A DNA stretch of 64,000 nt, from assembly GCF_018614075.1 (NCBI RefSeq), contig NZ_JAGGOZ010000046.1, positions 1 through 64,000 on the forward strand. The letters run 5' to 3'. The notes under the pieces were generated by a model. The model was not told the DNA's origin. It ran no database searches and saw only the letters and a list, made by a program, of their open reading frames with translations. The DNA comes from Streptomyces sp. ISL-94 (lineage in GTDB: Bacteria; Actinomycetota; Actinomycetes; Streptomycetales; Streptomycetaceae). Both the position numbers and the translations under genes were made by a program. Position 1 is the first letter of the stretch. Every line of letters starts with the position of its first letter. Below are positions 25,569 through 34,404 of this stretch, piece by piece.

Positions 25569-27131
25569 GTGACGAGCATTCTCGAACCGGCCAAGGACGG
25601 CGGGGCCCGTACGGGCACCGAGGCGCGTCCCGGCGGCCGCGGCCCGACCCGGCACCTGCGGGTCGCGGTCATCGGCACCGGCTTCTCGGGCCTGGGCACC
25701 GCCATCCGACTGCTGCAGTCGGGCATCGACGACTTCCTGGTGTTCGAGCGGGCCGACGAGGTCGGCGGCACCTGGCGCGACAACAGCTATCCGGGTTGTG
25801 CGTGCGACGTCATGTCCCACCTCTACTCGTTCTCCTTCGCCCAGAACCCGAACTGGAAGTCCACCTTCGGCAAGCGCGACGAGCTGTACGCGTACCTGCG
25901 CGACACGGCGGACCGCTTCGGGGTGCGCCCGCACATCCGGTTCGGGCACGAGCTGGTCGCCGCCCGCTGGGACGACGGCGAGCGGCACTGGAAGATCGAG
26001 ACCTCGCAGGGCGACTACACCGCGCAGCTCCTGGTCACCGGCACCGGCTACCTCAGCGAGGCGGCCGTACCGGACATCAAGGGCCTGGCGGACTTCGAGG
26101 GCAAGGTCTTCCACTCCTCGGACTGGGACCACGAGCACGACCTGGCCGGCCGCCGCGTCGCCGTCATCGGTACGGGCGCCTCGGCCATCCAGTTCGTCCC
26201 GCAGATCCAGCCCGAGGTCGGGCAGCTGGACCTCTACCAGCGCACGCCCCCGTGGATCGGCCCGAAGAACGACAAGCCGACCAGCCCGCTCCAGGCCAAG
26301 CTGCTGCGCTCGGTGCCCGGCTACCAGAACTTCCGGCGGAACTTCAACATGTGGGGCCGGGAGATCCTGGCCTTCGTGATGGCCCGCCCGAAGGTCGCCG
26401 GGAAGATGCAGAAGATGGCGAGCGACCACCTGAAGAAGTCGGTACCGGACGAGGCGCTGCGCGCCAAGCTCACGCCCGACTACGTGATGGCCTGCAAGCG
26501 GCTGCTCTTCTCCAACACCTGGTACCCGGCGATCCAGCAGCCCAACGTGGACCTGGTCACCGACGGGATCGCCGAGGTCCGCGCCAAGTCGATCGTCGGC
26601 AAGGACGGGGTCGAGCGCGAGGTCGACACCATCATCCTGGGCACCGGCTTCCAGGCCACCGACCGCCCGGTCGCGAAGCGGATCTGGGGCCGGGGCGGCG
26701 TGCAGCTGCGCGAGGCGTGGAAGGACGGCATGTCCGCCCACCGCGGCACCACCATCGCCGGCTTCCCCAACCTCTTCATGCTGCTCGGCCCGAACACGAC
26801 GCTGGGGCACTCCTCCCAGGTCGTGATGATCGAGGCGCAGATCGCGTACGTACTCGACGCGCTGAAACAGATCGAGAAGCGGGGCCTGGCCAGCGTCGAG
26901 GTCCGCCAGGAGGCGCAGGACGCCTACAACAAGGCGCTCGACGCCAAGCTCGACGGCAGCGTGTGGAACGCGGGCAACTGCCAGAGCTGGTATCTGGACG
27001 CCAACGGCCGCAACCCGTCGATCTGGCCCACCTACACCTGGCGCTTCCGCGGCCAGACCAAGCGCTTCGACCTGAGCGAGTACCAGCTCGCCTCGCAGGT
27101 GCGCACCGGCAAGCCGGTACCTCAGCAGTAG
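25569..27131 (+). CDS. Baeyer-Villiger-type flavin monooxygenase
   Basis: GTG 25569 follows AAGGAGG, ten bases after the methyltransferase stop. The 520-residue protein has an FAD-binding GTGFSGLG near residue 36, the class B fingerprint FEGKVFHSSDWD (about 176-187) and a second NADPH-binding Rossmann motif IGTGASAIQFVPQI (about 200). Such enzymes insert oxygen next to a carbonyl or hydroxylate heteroatoms. An alpha-oxoamine synthase product would offer a ketone substrate; this link is inference. Confidence 0.9.
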   Translation: MTSILEPAKDGGARTGTEARPGGRGPTRHLRVAVIGTGFSGLGTAIRLLQSGIDDFLVFERADEVGGTWRDNSYPGCACDVMSHLYSFSFAQNPNWKSTFGKRDELYAYLRDTADRFGVRPHIRFGHELVAARWDDGERHWKIETSQGDYTAQLLVTGTGYLSEAAVPDIKGLADFEGKVFHSSDWDHEHDLAGRRVAVIGTGASAIQFVPQIQPEVGQLDLYQRTPPWIGPKNDKPTSPLQAKLLRSVPGYQNFRRNFNMWGREILAFVMARPKVAGKMQKMASDHLKKSVPDEALRAKLTPDYVMACKRLLFSNTWYPAIQQPNVDLVTDGIAEVRAKSIVGKDGVEREVDTIILGTGFQATDRPVAKRIWGRGGVQLREAWKDGMSAHRGTTIAGFPNLFMLLGPNTTLGHSSQVVMIEAQIAYVLDALKQIEKRGLASVEVRQEAQDAYNKALDAKLDGSVWNAGNCQSWYLDANGRNPSIWPTYTWRFRGQTKRFDLSEYQLASQVRTGKPVPQQ

Positions 27132-27166
27132 TACGCCACGCCATGGGAATCGGGAGACGTACCCAG

Positions 27167-28708
27167 ATGAGCACTACCCCAAGAACCACCGCCGGCACCT
27201 CCTCGGACGCCGCAGCGCAGCCGTCGCGCCGCAAGGTCCTCGGCTCGATCGCCGCGACCGCCATCGCCGTCGTCGGCTGGAACGCGGTCGACCAGACCTG
27301 GGCCACGGCCGCCCAGGCCGCGGGGAACGCGGACGTCGTCCCGGTGCCGGGACTGGCCGGCACGCTGGAGACGACGCCGGCCGTGGTCGACTCCTTCGGC
27401 AAGGACTTCGGCCACCTGTGGGACGCGGCGGCCAACAAGCCGTGGGCGGTGCTGCGGCCGGGCGGGATCGACGACATCGTCAAGATCGTCGACTACGCGC
27501 GGGTCAACGGCATCAAGGTCGCGGTCAACGGGCAGGGCGGCACGGGCGCCGACATCGAGTCGCACTCGGTGTACGGCCAGGCCCGGGTCCCGGGCGGCAT
27601 CTCCATCGACGCCAAGGGCATGTCGAAGATCCTCTCCATCGGCAGCGACTACGCCGTGGTCGAGGCCGGTGTGACGTGGGGCCAGCTGACCGACGCCACC
27701 CTGGCGCTGGGCAAGACCCCGCCGGCGCTGCCGGACTACCTGTACCTCTCGGTCGGCGGCACCATCAGCATCGGCGGCATCGGCGGCACCGTGCAGAAGT
27801 ACGGCCTGCTGTGCGACACGGTGCAGGCCATCGACATCATCACCGGCGACGGCAAGCTGGTCACGGCCACCCCGTGGCTGCGCCCGGAGCTCTTCAACGC
27901 CGCGCTGTCGGGCGGCGGCCAGGTCGGCATCATCGTCCGGGTCAAGGTCAAGCTGATCCCGGCGCCGCAGCGGTCGGTCATCTTCAGCCTCTTCTACGCC
28001 GACCTGGAGACGTACCTCGCGGACTCCGAGAAGGTGCTGGCCGACGGCCGGTTCCAGGTCCACGCGGGCGAGATGCTGCAGAAGCCGGACGGGTCGGGCT
28101 GGCGCTACAAGATGGAGGCCGGCGCCACCTACGACACGACCCCGCCGGACCGCGCCAAGCTGCTGGCCGACCTGAAGGACGTACGGGCCGAGGCGGTCAT
28201 CGAGGACACGTCGTACCGGGAGTACATGTTCCGGCTCGACGCGTACGAGGCGTACCTGAAGGAGTCGGGCCACTGGTTCACGCCCAAGCCGTGGCTGAGC
28301 ATGTTCCTGCCGGCGTCGAAGACGAAGACCTTCATGAAGCTGGTCGAGCAGGAGCTGACGGCCGACTCGCTGGGCGGCGGATTCCTGCTCTTCTACCCGT
28401 ACTACACCTCGAAGATCAAGCGGCCGCTGGCGATGCAGCCGGGCGAGTCGGTCGGCTACCTCTTCGACCTGCTGCGCTTCCCCAACCCGGGTGAGCCGGG
28501 CATCCAGGGCATGCTGGACCAGAACCGCCGCCTCTACGACCTCGCGGTGTCCATGGGTGCCAAGCGCTACCTGGTGGGCTCGGTCCCGAACATGACCCGG
28601 GCCGACTGGAAGGCCCACTTCGGCAACCGCTGGTCGGGCTTCCTCAACGCCAAGGCGAAGTACGACCCCAAGAACCTCTTCACGCCCGGCCAGGGCTTCT
28701 TCGCCTGA
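27167..28708 (+). CDS. Tat-exported FAD-linked oxidase (VAO/BBE or cytokinin-dehydrogenase-like)
   Basis: ATG 27167; 513 residues. The N-terminus has a twin-arginine signal (RRKVLGSIAATAIAVVGW, residues 21 on) ending in AQAAG. The FAD domain reads VLRPGGIDDIVKIVDYARVNGIKVAVNGQGGTG, followed by SVGGTISIGGIGGTVQKYG. The C-terminus is KYDPKNLFTPGQGFF, usual for this superfamily. It probably oxidises an amine, alcohol or C-C bond of the pathway intermediate outside the membrane. Together with the exported multicopper oxidase it suggests late extracellular oxidation. Confidence 0.9.
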   Translation: MSTTPRTTAGTSSDAAAQPSRRKVLGSIAATAIAVVGWNAVDQTWATAAQAAGNADVVPVPGLAGTLETTPAVVDSFGKDFGHLWDAAANKPWAVLRPGGIDDIVKIVDYARVNGIKVAVNGQGGTGADIESHSVYGQARVPGGISIDAKGMSKILSIGSDYAVVEAGVTWGQLTDATLALGKTPPALPDYLYLSVGGTISIGGIGGTVQKYGLLCDTVQAIDIITGDGKLVTATPWLRPELFNAALSGGGQVGIIVRVKVKLIPAPQRSVIFSLFYADLETYLADSEKVLADGRFQVHAGEMLQKPDGSGWRYKMEAGATYDTTPPDRAKLLADLKDVRAEAVIEDTSYREYMFRLDAYEAYLKESGHWFTPKPWLSMFLPASKTKTFMKLVEQELTADSLGGGFLLFYPYYTSKIKRPLAMQPGESVGYLFDLLRFPNPGEPGIQGMLDQNRRLYDLAVSMGAKRYLVGSVPNMTRADWKAHFGNRWSGFLNAKAKYDPKNLFTPGQGFFA

Positions 28709-28736
28709 CGGCAGCCCTACCGGTCGAGTGGAGTCC

Positions 28737-28776
28737 CGGCGGGGGCGGGGAGAGGGACCCCGCCCCCGCCGCTCTT
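28737..28776 (+). terminator. Intrinsic terminator with T run
   Basis: A 14-base GC stem (28737-28750 with 28758-28771) is followed by CTCTTTTTC, 30 bases after the FAD oxidase stop. Downstream genes may depend on readthrough or an own promoter. Confidence 0.88.
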
Positions 28777-28802
28777 TTTCCCGTATCACTGGAGGCTTCG
28801 GC

Positions 28803-29276
28803 ATGACGACGTACGACCTGATCGACGAGGCGGTGATCGACGCCCCGGCGGACGCCGTCTGGGACGCGCTCGTCGCGGAGTTCCGCGGTGCCAGGAAGTG
28901 GTGGGTTCCGGCCAACACGTTCACGGCGGTCTCCGGCGTCCCCGACGAGGTCGGCGGCCTGGTGGGCGTGACGGTGCACACCAAGGGCGCCGACAAGGGC
29001 GGGCTGAAGCTGCGCTTCACCTCGCGCACGGTGGCGGTGGAGCCGGGCCGCCGCCTGGACGTCGAGTACGTGGACGGGGTCTTCCGGGGCCCCAGCACCT
29101 TCCGGCTCGAACCCCTGGCGGACGGCCGCACCCGGATCTCCATGCACTTCACCGGCAGCCCGCACGGCTGGCTGAAGCTGCTGGCCAAGGTCGCGGACCT
29201 GGGCGCGGAGCACTCCAAGGGCACTCTGGCCGCCTTCGAGTCCCTGGACCGGCAGCTGTCGGCGGTGCCGCGGTGA
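28803..29276 (+). CDS. SRPBCC-fold small protein (possible cyclase or lipid/ligand-binding protein)
   Basis: ATG 28803; 157 residues. Starts YDLIDEAVIDAPADAVWDALVAEF, the first strand and helix of a START/Bet v1-like fold, and ends with the long helix PHGWLKLLAKVADLGAEHSKGTLAAFESLD. Members of this fold act as polyketide cyclases or hydrophobic ligand binders. It overlaps the hydrolase gene by GTGA. No catalytic residues can be assigned. It may fold or cyclise the linear amino-ketone intermediate. Confidence 0.75.
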   Translation: MTTYDLIDEAVIDAPADAVWDALVAEFRGARKWWVPANTFTAVSGVPDEVGGLVGVTVHTKGADKGGLKLRFTSRTVAVEPGRRLDVEYVDGVFRGPSTFRLEPLADGRTRISMHFTGSPHGWLKLLAKVADLGAEHSKGTLAAFESLDRQLSAVPR

Positions 29277-30109
29277 CGACGGCCCCGCAGACCACCCACG
29301 AGCTGACGGTCCGTACGGACGACGGCGCCGGCCTCGCGGTCACCGTCCTCACCCCGCTGGCGGGCACGCCTGCGGCCGCCGACGTGGTCCTGGTGCACGG
29401 CTGGGCGCACACCCGCCGTGTCTGGGGCACCGTCGCGGACCGGCTGATCCGGGCCGGCCACCGCGTCGTGCTGTACGACCAGCGGGGCCACGGCGCCTCC
29501 ACGCTGGGCCGTACGCCGGTCTCGGTGGAGCGGCTGAGCGCGGACCTGGCGGCGGTCCTCGGCGAGACCGACGCGCGCGAGGCGGTGGTCGTCGGCCACT
29601 CGGGCGGCGGGTTCGCGGCCCTCTCGTACGCCGCCACCTCGCCGTCGGCGGGCCGGCTGCGCGGGCTGGTGCTGCTGGGCACGGCGGCGCACGGCCAGGA
29701 CACCCCGGACAGCGAGGTGAAGATGATGGGCAGCGCCGTCTTCTCCAAGGCGCTGCGCCGCCCGTGGCTGGGCCGCAAGCTGCTGGGCTCCACCATGGGC
29801 AAGGGGGTGGATCCCGTCGTCCGGGACGTGAACCGGCAGCTGTTCGCGGCGGCCGTGCCCCGGGTCCGGGCGGAGTTCTTCCGCTGCACCCGCGGCTGGG
29901 ACGTGCGCGAGGCGCTGAAGTCCGTCACGGTCCCGGCGGTGGTCCTGCACGGCGAGGCCGACAAGGTGATCGACATCGCGCTGGCCCAGACCCTCGCCGA
30001 GGTCGTGCCCGGCGCCCGCTTCGAACGCGTCCCGGACGCGGGCCACATGCTCCCGCTGGAGCGCCCGCTCCTGGCGGTCTCGGCGGTGTCCGAGCTCGCC
30101 TCGCGATGA
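29273..30109 (+). CDS. Alpha/beta hydrolase
   Basis: GTG 29273 overlaps the preceding stop; 278 residues. LVHGWAHTRRVW is the oxyanion region, VVGHSGGGFAAL the nucleophile elbow, LHGEADKVID the acid region and DAGHMLPLERP the catalytic His. It belongs to the general alpha/beta hydrolase family; substrate unknown. Overlap with both neighbours places it in the same operon as the SRPBCC protein and PPTase. Confidence 0.85.
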   Translation: MTTAPQTTHELTVRTDDGAGLAVTVLTPLAGTPAAADVVLVHGWAHTRRVWGTVADRLIRAGHRVVLYDQRGHGASTLGRTPVSVERLSADLAAVLGETDAREAVVVGHSGGGFAALSYAATSPSAGRLRGLVLLGTAAHGQDTPDSEVKMMGSAVFSKALRRPWLGRKLLGSTMGKGVDPVVRDVNRQLFAAAVPRVRAEFFRCTRGWDVREALKSVTVPAVVLHGEADKVIDIALAQTLAEVVPGARFERVPDAGHMLPLERPLLAVSAVSELASR

Positions 30110-30819
30110 TCGAGGAACTCCTGCCCCCGGGCGTCACGTCATCGGAAGCCTTCGACGACGCGGCGCCCGCTCCTCTCTTCCCCGCCGAGGCGGCCCTGAT
30201 GGAGGGCCGCCGGGAGCGGCGGCGCCGCCAGTTCGCGACCGCCCGGGCCTGCGCCCGCCGCTGCCTGACCGAGCTCGGCCGCCGGCCCGTCGCCCTGCTG
30301 CCGGGCCCGGGCGGCGCCCCCCAGTGGCCCTCTGGGGTGGTCGGCAGCATCACCCACTGCGAGGGCTACCGCGCGGCGGTGGCCGCCCCGGCCTCGGCGG
30401 TGGCCGCCCTGGGCATCGACGCGGAACCGGCCGGCCCGCTCCCGGCGGGGGTCCTCGCGCTGGTCGCCTCCGCCGCGGAGCGCGCCCACCTGGCCGGCCT
30501 CGCCGCCGCCGATCCCTGCCCGCCCTGGGAGCGCATCTTCTTCTCCGCCAAGGAGGCGGCGTACAAGGCCTGGTACCCGGCCACCGGCATCTGGCTCGGC
30601 TTCCGCGAGGCCACCCTCGCCCTGTCCCCCGACGGCACCTTCACGGCCACCCTCCACCCGTCGGTCCCGCCGCCCGTGGACCCGGTGTACGAAGGCCGCT
30701 GGCTGACCGCCCGCGGCCTCGTCCTCACCGCGGTGGCCCGCGAGGCCCGCGCCGTCCCCCGGCCCGCACCCGCACCCGCACCCGCACCCGCGACGATCTC
30801 CGCGGTCACGTCCTCGTAG
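30106..30819 (+). CDS. 4'-phosphopantetheinyl transferase (EntD/Sfp superfamily)
   Basis: ATG 30106 overlaps the hydrolase stop; 237 residues. The two defining motifs are ALGIDAEPAG (Mg-binding Asp and Glu) and FFSAKEAAYKAWYPATG. It converts apo carrier proteins to the holo form using CoA. Its target is most likely the two local carrier proteins (15736 and 24201) and perhaps the third at 32086. The C-terminus has a run of Pro-Ala repeats. Last gene of the tailoring operon. Confidence 0.92.
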   Translation: MIEELLPPGVTSSEAFDDAAPAPLFPAEAALMEGRRERRRRQFATARACARRCLTELGRRPVALLPGPGGAPQWPSGVVGSITHCEGYRAAVAAPASAVAALGIDAEPAGPLPAGVLALVASAAERAHLAGLAAADPCPPWERIFFSAKEAAYKAWYPATGIWLGFREATLALSPDGTFTATLHPSVPPPVDPVYEGRWLTARGLVLTAVAREARAVPRPAPAPAPAPATISAVTSS

Positions 30820-30895
30820 AGTGCGTGCACGAGTACCACTGCTGAAACAAACCTCTTGAGGGGTGAGTTGAAGGGGTGAGAATTCGCGACGCTGC

Positions 30896-32089
30896 TCAGG
30901 CCCTCGGCGCCGGCCACGCCACCGTCGTCTCCGCGGGCCGCGCGTAGTCGACACCCTCGACACCCCACCCGTACAGCTCGCGGATCTGTCCCATGAACCA
31001 GTCCGCTCCGCCCTGCGCGCGCTCCAGTCCGGCCTCCGGGTCCGCCCACAGCTCGCGCACCCGATCCTGGACCTCGTCGTCCAGCTCCCAGCCGTCCAGC
31101 CGGATGCGGCCCTGCTCGTCGAGGACCAACGGTGCTGCCCCCGTCAGCTGCTCCCACAGCTCCCCGGCCTGCTCGGCCGTCGTACGGAACCCGTCTCCGA
31201 GGACGGTCCGGAGGAACGCCGTGTACAGGGCGATCGAGGGGATCGCGCTCGACGCCTGTGTGACGGCCGCCCCCGCGACCGCGGTGAACGCCCGGCCTGC
31301 ATCTCCCAGCTCGGCGTCCAGGTGCCCGGCGGTCCGCTCCAGGTCTTCCTTCGCCGCGCCGATGGTGCCCTGTCGGTAGATCGGCGCCGTCAGCTCCGAG
31401 CCGATGTAGGTGAGTGCGACGGTCGTGAACCTGTCGGCCAGCAGGCCGCGCTCGGCCAGAGCGTCCACCCACAGCCGCCAGTCCGCGCCGCCCATCACCT
31501 GCTCCGTCGCGTGCCGCTCCTCGTCGCTGGCCGCCTCCAAGGTCACCTGTCCGACCTTCGGGGTGTCACCGGAGAAGTCCAGCGCCGGGGCCTCGTACCG
31601 CCCGACGAGGGGCTTGATCACCGAGTGGTGGACCGTGCCGGTCGCCGGGTCGGTGCGGCGCGGAGCCGCCAGGCTGTAGATCAGGTGGTCAACCTTGCCG
31701 TACCGCTCCTCCAGCAGGTTCAGCACCTCCTCCTTGCCCACCTCGGAGAACGCGTCGGTGTTGACGAACACGAAGTCGCGGCCGGCGGCCCGGGCCAGGG
31801 CGTCGGCGGCCGCGGTGCGGTACCAGCCCGCCGTGGCCGTGCGACGTTCGGTCTCCGCGCCCTCGAAGGCGACGCCCACGCCCCGAATGCCGTGCCGGCG
31901 CAGCCCCGTCAGCAGCGTGGCCAGCCCGTACCCGGCGCTGTGTCCGAGGAGCAGTACCACCGGGCTGCTGCCGTCGGTGCGGGGCGGGATCTGTTCCCAC
32001 ATCCGGTGCACGGTCTCAGCGGCCCCGTCCGGGTGGGAGTTGACGATGAGGAAACCGCGCTGCTTCGGGTCGATGTGGCGAAGGCTCAC
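30896..32089 (-). CDS. fabV: Trans-2-enoyl-ACP/CoA reductase, FabV type
   Basis: 397 residues from ATG 32089, overlapping the ACP stop. FabV features: the long SDR with VLLLGHSAGYGLATLL cofactor region, YSLAAPRRTDP, and the active-site Tyr-x8-Lys in APIYRQGTIGAAKEDLE. It reduces the enoyl double bond with NAD(P)H and is usually triclosan-resistant. Housekeeping Streptomyces enoyl reductases are normally FabI-type, so a FabV next to a free ACP and a radical SAM enzyme points to a specialised chain. Confidence 0.9.
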   Translation of the reverse strand: MSLRHIDPKQRGFLIVNSHPDGAAETVHRMWEQIPPRTDGSSPVVLLLGHSAGYGLATLLTGLRRHGIRGVGVAFEGAETERRTATAGWYRTAAADALARAAGRDFVFVNTDAFSEVGKEEVLNLLEERYGKVDHLIYSLAAPRRTDPATGTVHHSVIKPLVGRYEAPALDFSGDTPKVGQVTLEAASDEERHATEQVMGGADWRLWVDALAERGLLADRFTTVALTYIGSELTAPIYRQGTIGAAKEDLERTAGHLDAELGDAGRAFTAVAGAAVTQASSAIPSIALYTAFLRTVLGDGFRTTAEQAGELWEQLTGAAPLVLDEQGRIRLDGWELDDEVQDRVRELWADPEAGLERAQGGADWFMGQIRELYGWGVEGVDYARPAETTVAWPAPRA

Positions 32090-32349
32090 AGTGCGTCCAT
32101 TCCGTTCGGTACGAGGCGGGCAAGGAGGGTACGTACGTCCGTGACCGTCTTGAGGCGGCCGGTTTCCTCGTCCGGGATGACGATGGTCAGGCGCTGTTCG
32201 AGATCGGTCACCAACTCGGCCAGGGCCAGGCTGTCGATACCGAGGTCCTGTTCCAGATGTCCGTCTTCGGGGAGCGTATCGACGCCCTTGCCTGCGACCC
32301 GTGCCAGCGCGGCACGGAGAACCTGCTCGGTCGTTGTCACCTTCAGCAT
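32086..32349 (-). CDS. Acyl carrier protein
   Basis: 87 residues from ATG 32349. GHLEQDLGIDSLALAELVTDLEQRL is a near-textbook carrier motif with the Ser in GIDSLAL. It lies between the radical SAM gene and FabV, 16 bases from the former. It probably carries the acyl chain reduced by FabV. Confidence 0.92.
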   Translation of the reverse strand: MLKVTTTEQVLRAALARVAGKGVDTLPEDGHLEQDLGIDSLALAELVTDLEQRLTIVIPDEETGRLKTVTDVRTLLARLVPNGMDAL

Positions 32350-32365
32350 TGACGATGCTCCTTCC

Positions 32366-33562
32366 TCAGTGGTTGTAGGCCGGCTCGCCTGGGCGCAGAC
32401 GTGACATCAGCGCGTCCTGCCCGATGATCGGCAGCGGCAGGACCGCAGGCAGGCCGTTGGCCTCGCGATATTTGTCGCTCAGCAGGGAGCACGATGCACA
32501 GAACCCGCCGCACGTCGTCTCAGTGGTGAACTCCTCTGGGACCGCGCCGTGCAGGCCCTTGAGGCCGCCGCCGTCCGCGATCCTCCGTAGGTAGGCGTCG
32601 TCGTTCGCGCGCTCCACGATCGTGCGCATCCCGTCGGTGAAGAGGTTCCCGAAGCCGAGCGACTCGGGGACGTCGAAGGAGGCGCACGCGTACACACGGC
32701 CGTCCTGCTTCACGAGGCCCGACGGCAGGATGTAGGTGCCCACCGTCGGCGCGAAGCAGTCGAAGCAGCGGTCCATCCACCGCTTCACCGTGGTCTCGCC
32801 GGGCCGGTGCACCTTCTGCTGCTCGGGGAGTCGTTCGTTGTCCAGGTAAACGCGCATCGTGGAGTGCACCCGGTCGTGCGGGAAGTCCCCGTACGCCTTC
32901 TCGTACACCTCCATCAGCTCGTACACCTTGTGCTCGCGGCTGTCCGGGCGTGCCAGCGAGGACACGGCGACGTTCAGTTCACGGTCGCTGTAGTGGACGA
33001 CCGCGTGGTGCAGGATCCGGGCGACCCACTCCAGGGGCATGGTCTGCTCGCCGACGGACAGCATGATCAGCGGCACGAACAGCCGGTTGTCGAACAGTCC
33101 GGCCTTCTCCAGCTTGTCGAAGGTCCGTTCACAGCGGCGCCGGGCACCCCAGACGCCGTTCGTGGTCAGCTTTGAGATGTCGATGCCCCGCCCGGTCAAA
33201 GCCTTGATCAGCGGCATCAGCGCGTGGACGGCCACGAACGGCTCCCCGCCGGTCACAGCGGCCGACGGCAGGCCGACCGCATCGAACTCATCGACCAGCC
33301 GGGCCCGCTGCTCCGGGCTCATCGTGATCCCGGAAGCGAGCGGCAGCGCGCCCATCCCGCACGACGGGCAGCTGTCATTGCACTTCGTGGTGATCTCCAG
33401 CTCCAGACGCAGCGGCCGGTACCGCATCTGGCCCAGCCCGGCCGCGGCGAACCGGCGCTCGATCACCTCGAAGATGTCCGCGCGTTTCGCTGCGTACTTC
33501 CCCAGAAACGGTCGTACCTCGCCCCGGCCCGCGATGAACGTGTACTGGCCCTCCTTGATCAC
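32366..33562 (-). CDS. Radical SAM enzyme with C-terminal Cys-rich (SPASM-like) region
   Basis: GTG 33562 overlaps the methyltransferase stop as GTGA, fixing the start; 398 residues. The [4Fe-4S] motif is CNDSCPSC in ITTKCNDSCPSCGMG (CX3CX2C). VTGGEPFV is the GGE motif that binds SAM. The C-terminal half has CFDCFAP, ACASF and CGGFCASC, suggesting auxiliary clusters. Radical SAM enzymes with such domains modify peptides or carrier-bound groups. The reaction is unknown; no precursor peptide gene was recognised next to it. Confidence 0.88.
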   Translation of the reverse strand: MIKEGQYTFIAGRGEVRPFLGKYAAKRADIFEVIERRFAAAGLGQMRYRPLRLELEITTKCNDSCPSCGMGALPLASGITMSPEQRARLVDEFDAVGLPSAAVTGGEPFVAVHALMPLIKALTGRGIDISKLTTNGVWGARRRCERTFDKLEKAGLFDNRLFVPLIMLSVGEQTMPLEWVARILHHAVVHYSDRELNVAVSSLARPDSREHKVYELMEVYEKAYGDFPHDRVHSTMRVYLDNERLPEQQKVHRPGETTVKRWMDRCFDCFAPTVGTYILPSGLVKQDGRVYACASFDVPESLGFGNLFTDGMRTIVERANDDAYLRRIADGGGLKGLHGAVPEEFTTETTCGGFCASCSLLSDKYREANGLPAVLPLPIIGQDALMSRLRPGEPAYNH

Positions 33563-34158
33563 CGTCCGCACCCCTCGTACCGGACAGGCGTCACCTGGCG
33601 CTCCACGACGTCCAGGCCCTCCCGGTACCAGGTGCCGCAGATGCCGTCCTCGGCGGTGCCGTAGAAGTTGTGCAGGCTCGTGTAGAAGCCGAGCTGTGCG
33701 AGGTGCTCGCGGCTGACCGGGGTCTTGTGGGTCGGGTCCATGGCCAGGACGTCGACCACGGCCGGGTTCGGGGTGGTGATCACCACCCCCAGTTCGGCGC
33801 TGTCCATCAGCACGGACATCAGGCGGTCCGGGTCCTGAAGGTGCTCGATGACCTCCAGGCAGGCAAGCCAGTCGAATCGCATCGGCGGCTTCCACCGTTC
33901 CAGGTCCACATCGCCGGTCCACCGGTCCACGGCCACGTAGCGTCCACGCCAACCGTGTTCGGTCCGCAGGCACACGTCCAGCTCGGTGTGGCCGGCGCCG
34001 ATGTCGGCGACGCTGTGACGGTCGTTCAGGCCGCCCGTGCTCATGCGGTCCGCCGCGATCCGGTAGCGGGCAGCCCGCTCCAGATAGGTACGGCGGACGA
34101 ACTTTTCGACAGGCACCGGTGCGGGATGTAGGCGGTGCGGGAGTGGGGGTGCTGGCAT
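33559..34158 (-). CDS. Class I SAM-dependent methyltransferase
   Basis: ATG 34158 with GAAAGG upstream; 199 residues. SVADIGAGHTELD is the SAM loop (motif I), YVAVDRWTGDVDLE motif II and FDWLACLEVIEHLQDP the LEVIEHL block common in this family. The C-terminal region with FYTSLHNFYGTAEDGICGTWY looks substrate-binding. First gene of a leftward operon with the radical SAM, ACP and FabV genes. Target atom unknown. Confidence 0.85.
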   Translation of the reverse strand: MPAPPLPHRLHPAPVPVEKFVRRTYLERAARYRIAADRMSTGGLNDRHSVADIGAGHTELDVCLRTEHGWRGRYVAVDRWTGDVDLERWKPPMRFDWLACLEVIEHLQDPDRLMSVLMDSAELGVVITTPNPAVVDVLAMDPTHKTPVSREHLAQLGFYTSLHNFYGTAEDGICGTWYREGLDVVERQVTPVRYEGCGR

Positions 34159-34404
34159 GGTGGTCCATACCTTTCTTCGTGGGTTGATTCGGGTCATTCG
34201 TAAGATCGGGACACCCAGGGGAGTCGGGTGTGGCTGGCATGGGGTAGCCGCTGTTGTGGCTCAAGGAGATTGGCCGCCCGGCTCCCCGCGACGACTCGGC
34301 CGCTCATTGGGATGCGCGAACGATCGCTTGTATGGACACGTCGGCGAGGTCGTCTCCTTGTGCTGGGCTATGGCGATGCCGCAGATGTGTCCGGCAGCGG
34401 CGGG

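Noticed and set aside
9793..30819. A standard prodiginine (red) cluster
   Set aside because: RedM/O/W/P/Q-like parts are present, but no RedH-like condensing enzyme, RedL-type PKS/NRPS or fused ACP-oxoamine synthase was found, and the Trp-like genes are foreign to red clusters.
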